In this document: one piece after another, positions 5,820 through 6,012 of the stretch
Position numbering within the stretch: the first letter of the stretch is position 1
How the letters are laid out: the number at the start of each line of letters is the position of its first letter
From: Acidobacteriaceae bacterium
GTDB taxonomy: Bacteria > Acidobacteriota > Terriglobia > Terriglobales > Acidobacteriaceae
Direction of reading: 5' to 3'
Assembly: GCA_003165855.1 (NCBI GenBank)
Contig: PMXH01000463.1
Span: 14,591-20,602 of the forward strand
DNA: 6,012 nt
Translations under genes and position numbers: made by a program
The notes under the pieces: generated by a model
What the model saw: the letters and a program-made list of their open reading frames with translations, nothing else
Database searches by the model: none
Told to the model about the DNA's origin: nothing

Positions 5820-5951
5820 ACCCCTCGTGTCGATTTAGTCGGGGTCAGCCCCCAGCCCCCGGAAGTTCTCGAATGTCGGCGTATCCCCTGTCAATCCAGA
5901 AACAGAACACGGAGATGTGATTAGGATCACTGCCACGTCGGACGAGAAACT

Positions 5952-6012
5952 GGGGACAGACGGGACGTTCACCAATTTCCATTCGTCAAAAAATCGGGGA
6001 ACGTCCCGTCTG
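5952..6012. repeat. REP-like imperfect hairpin, cut by the window edge
   Basis: CAGACGGGACGTTC (5957-5970) and GAACGTCCCGTCTG (5999-6012) are perfect 14-bp inverted repeats. Pairing continues inward (CC/GG, then ATTT/AAAT at 5975-5978/5991-5994) past two single mismatches, leaving a 12-nt apical loop at 5979-5990. The left arm is preceded by GGGGA (5952-5956); the matching TCCCC would lie just outside the window. A long stem with mismatches in its upper half is the form of REP/BIME hairpins mobilised by REP-associated tyrosine transposases of the IS200/IS605 type. No transposase is visible here. A strong intrinsic dyad for transcript ending is the alternative. Confidence 0.5.

Larger units (their letters stand above)
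5393..6012. other. Repeat-rich intergenic region without a supported gene
   Basis: No frame here has a recognisable protein. Plus-strand frames within 5613-5924 run through the inverted repeat at 5791-5819 and look like chance frames. The stretch is instead packed with dyads: 5409-5425, 5429-5456, 5496-5512 (GGTCG/CGACC), 5594-5610, 5791-5819, 5917-5930 (GTGAT/ATCAC) and 5957-6012. A C-rich then T5 tract at 5516-5535 opens a patch (about 5530-5625) clearly richer in A+T than the genes. Mosaic spacers like this usually consist of dispersed non-coding repeats. Transcription of the operon probably ends in the first part, but no classical stem plus U-run terminator was found. Confidence 0.6.

Noticed and set aside
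5841..5861. GGGG/CCCC pairing in the C-rich stretch
   Set aside because: Several registers pair equally well and the sequence is simply C-rich, so no defined structure is supported.
5613..5924. Possible small plus-strand gene of about 103 residues (and a 62-residue overlapping frame)
   Set aside because: TTG or GTG starts without ribosome sites, no recognisable motif, and the frames run through an inverted repeat.
1..6012. CRISPR arrays, tRNA/rRNA genes, riboswitches
   Set aside because: No regularly spaced repeats, rRNA signatures, cloverleaf or known riboswitch core was seen on either strand.

Overview
The window is most likely bacterial chromosome from an Acidobacteriota-type organism. 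That rests on high GC, the style of the outer-membrane porin and cupredoxin proteins, and a downstream spacer full of hairpin repeats of the kind scattered through acidobacterial genomes. It is an inference from protein and repeat style; no marker gene is present.

Positions 1-324 hold no supportable gene and appear to be the control region of the locus. The main signal is a 14-bp sequence repeated head-to-tail (244-271), followed at once by a -10-like TATGTT. Four plus-strand genes follow and fill 325-5392: an OmpR-family response regulator (325-1068); a membrane sensor histidine kinase with a Cache-like extracytoplasmic sensor and HAMP domain (preferred start GTG 1136, stop 2968); a DcaP-like outer-membrane porin with a periplasmic coiled coil (3024-4649); and a secreted cupredoxin-like protein with an amicyanin-type type-1 copper motif and a small beta-sandwich domain (4652-5392). 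Gaps are 67, 55 and 2 bp and no internal terminator was found, so one operon is plausible.

Reading the genes together (inference): the kinase senses something in the periplasm and phosphorylates the regulator. The regulator may act on the tandem repeat in front of its own operon, and so set the level of the porin and the periplasmic copper protein encoded behind it. The porin and cupredoxin are translationally close-coupled, which suggests a joint envelope role, such as uptake through the porin plus a periplasmic copper or redox step. The substrate cannot be read from the sequence.

Positions 5393-6012 contain no convincing gene. They hold a series of inverted repeats: two adjacent hairpins just after the last stop, smaller ones around 5496-5610, a GC-rich one at 5791-5819, and a strong one at 5952-6012 cut by the window edge. 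The last resembles the hairpins mobilised by REP-associated (IS200/IS605-like) tyrosine transposases. I see no clearly new biological system. The most unusual points are the candidate autoregulatory tandem repeat, the kinase's histidine in the usual phosphatase position, the strong hairpin early in the porin message, and the repeat cluster.
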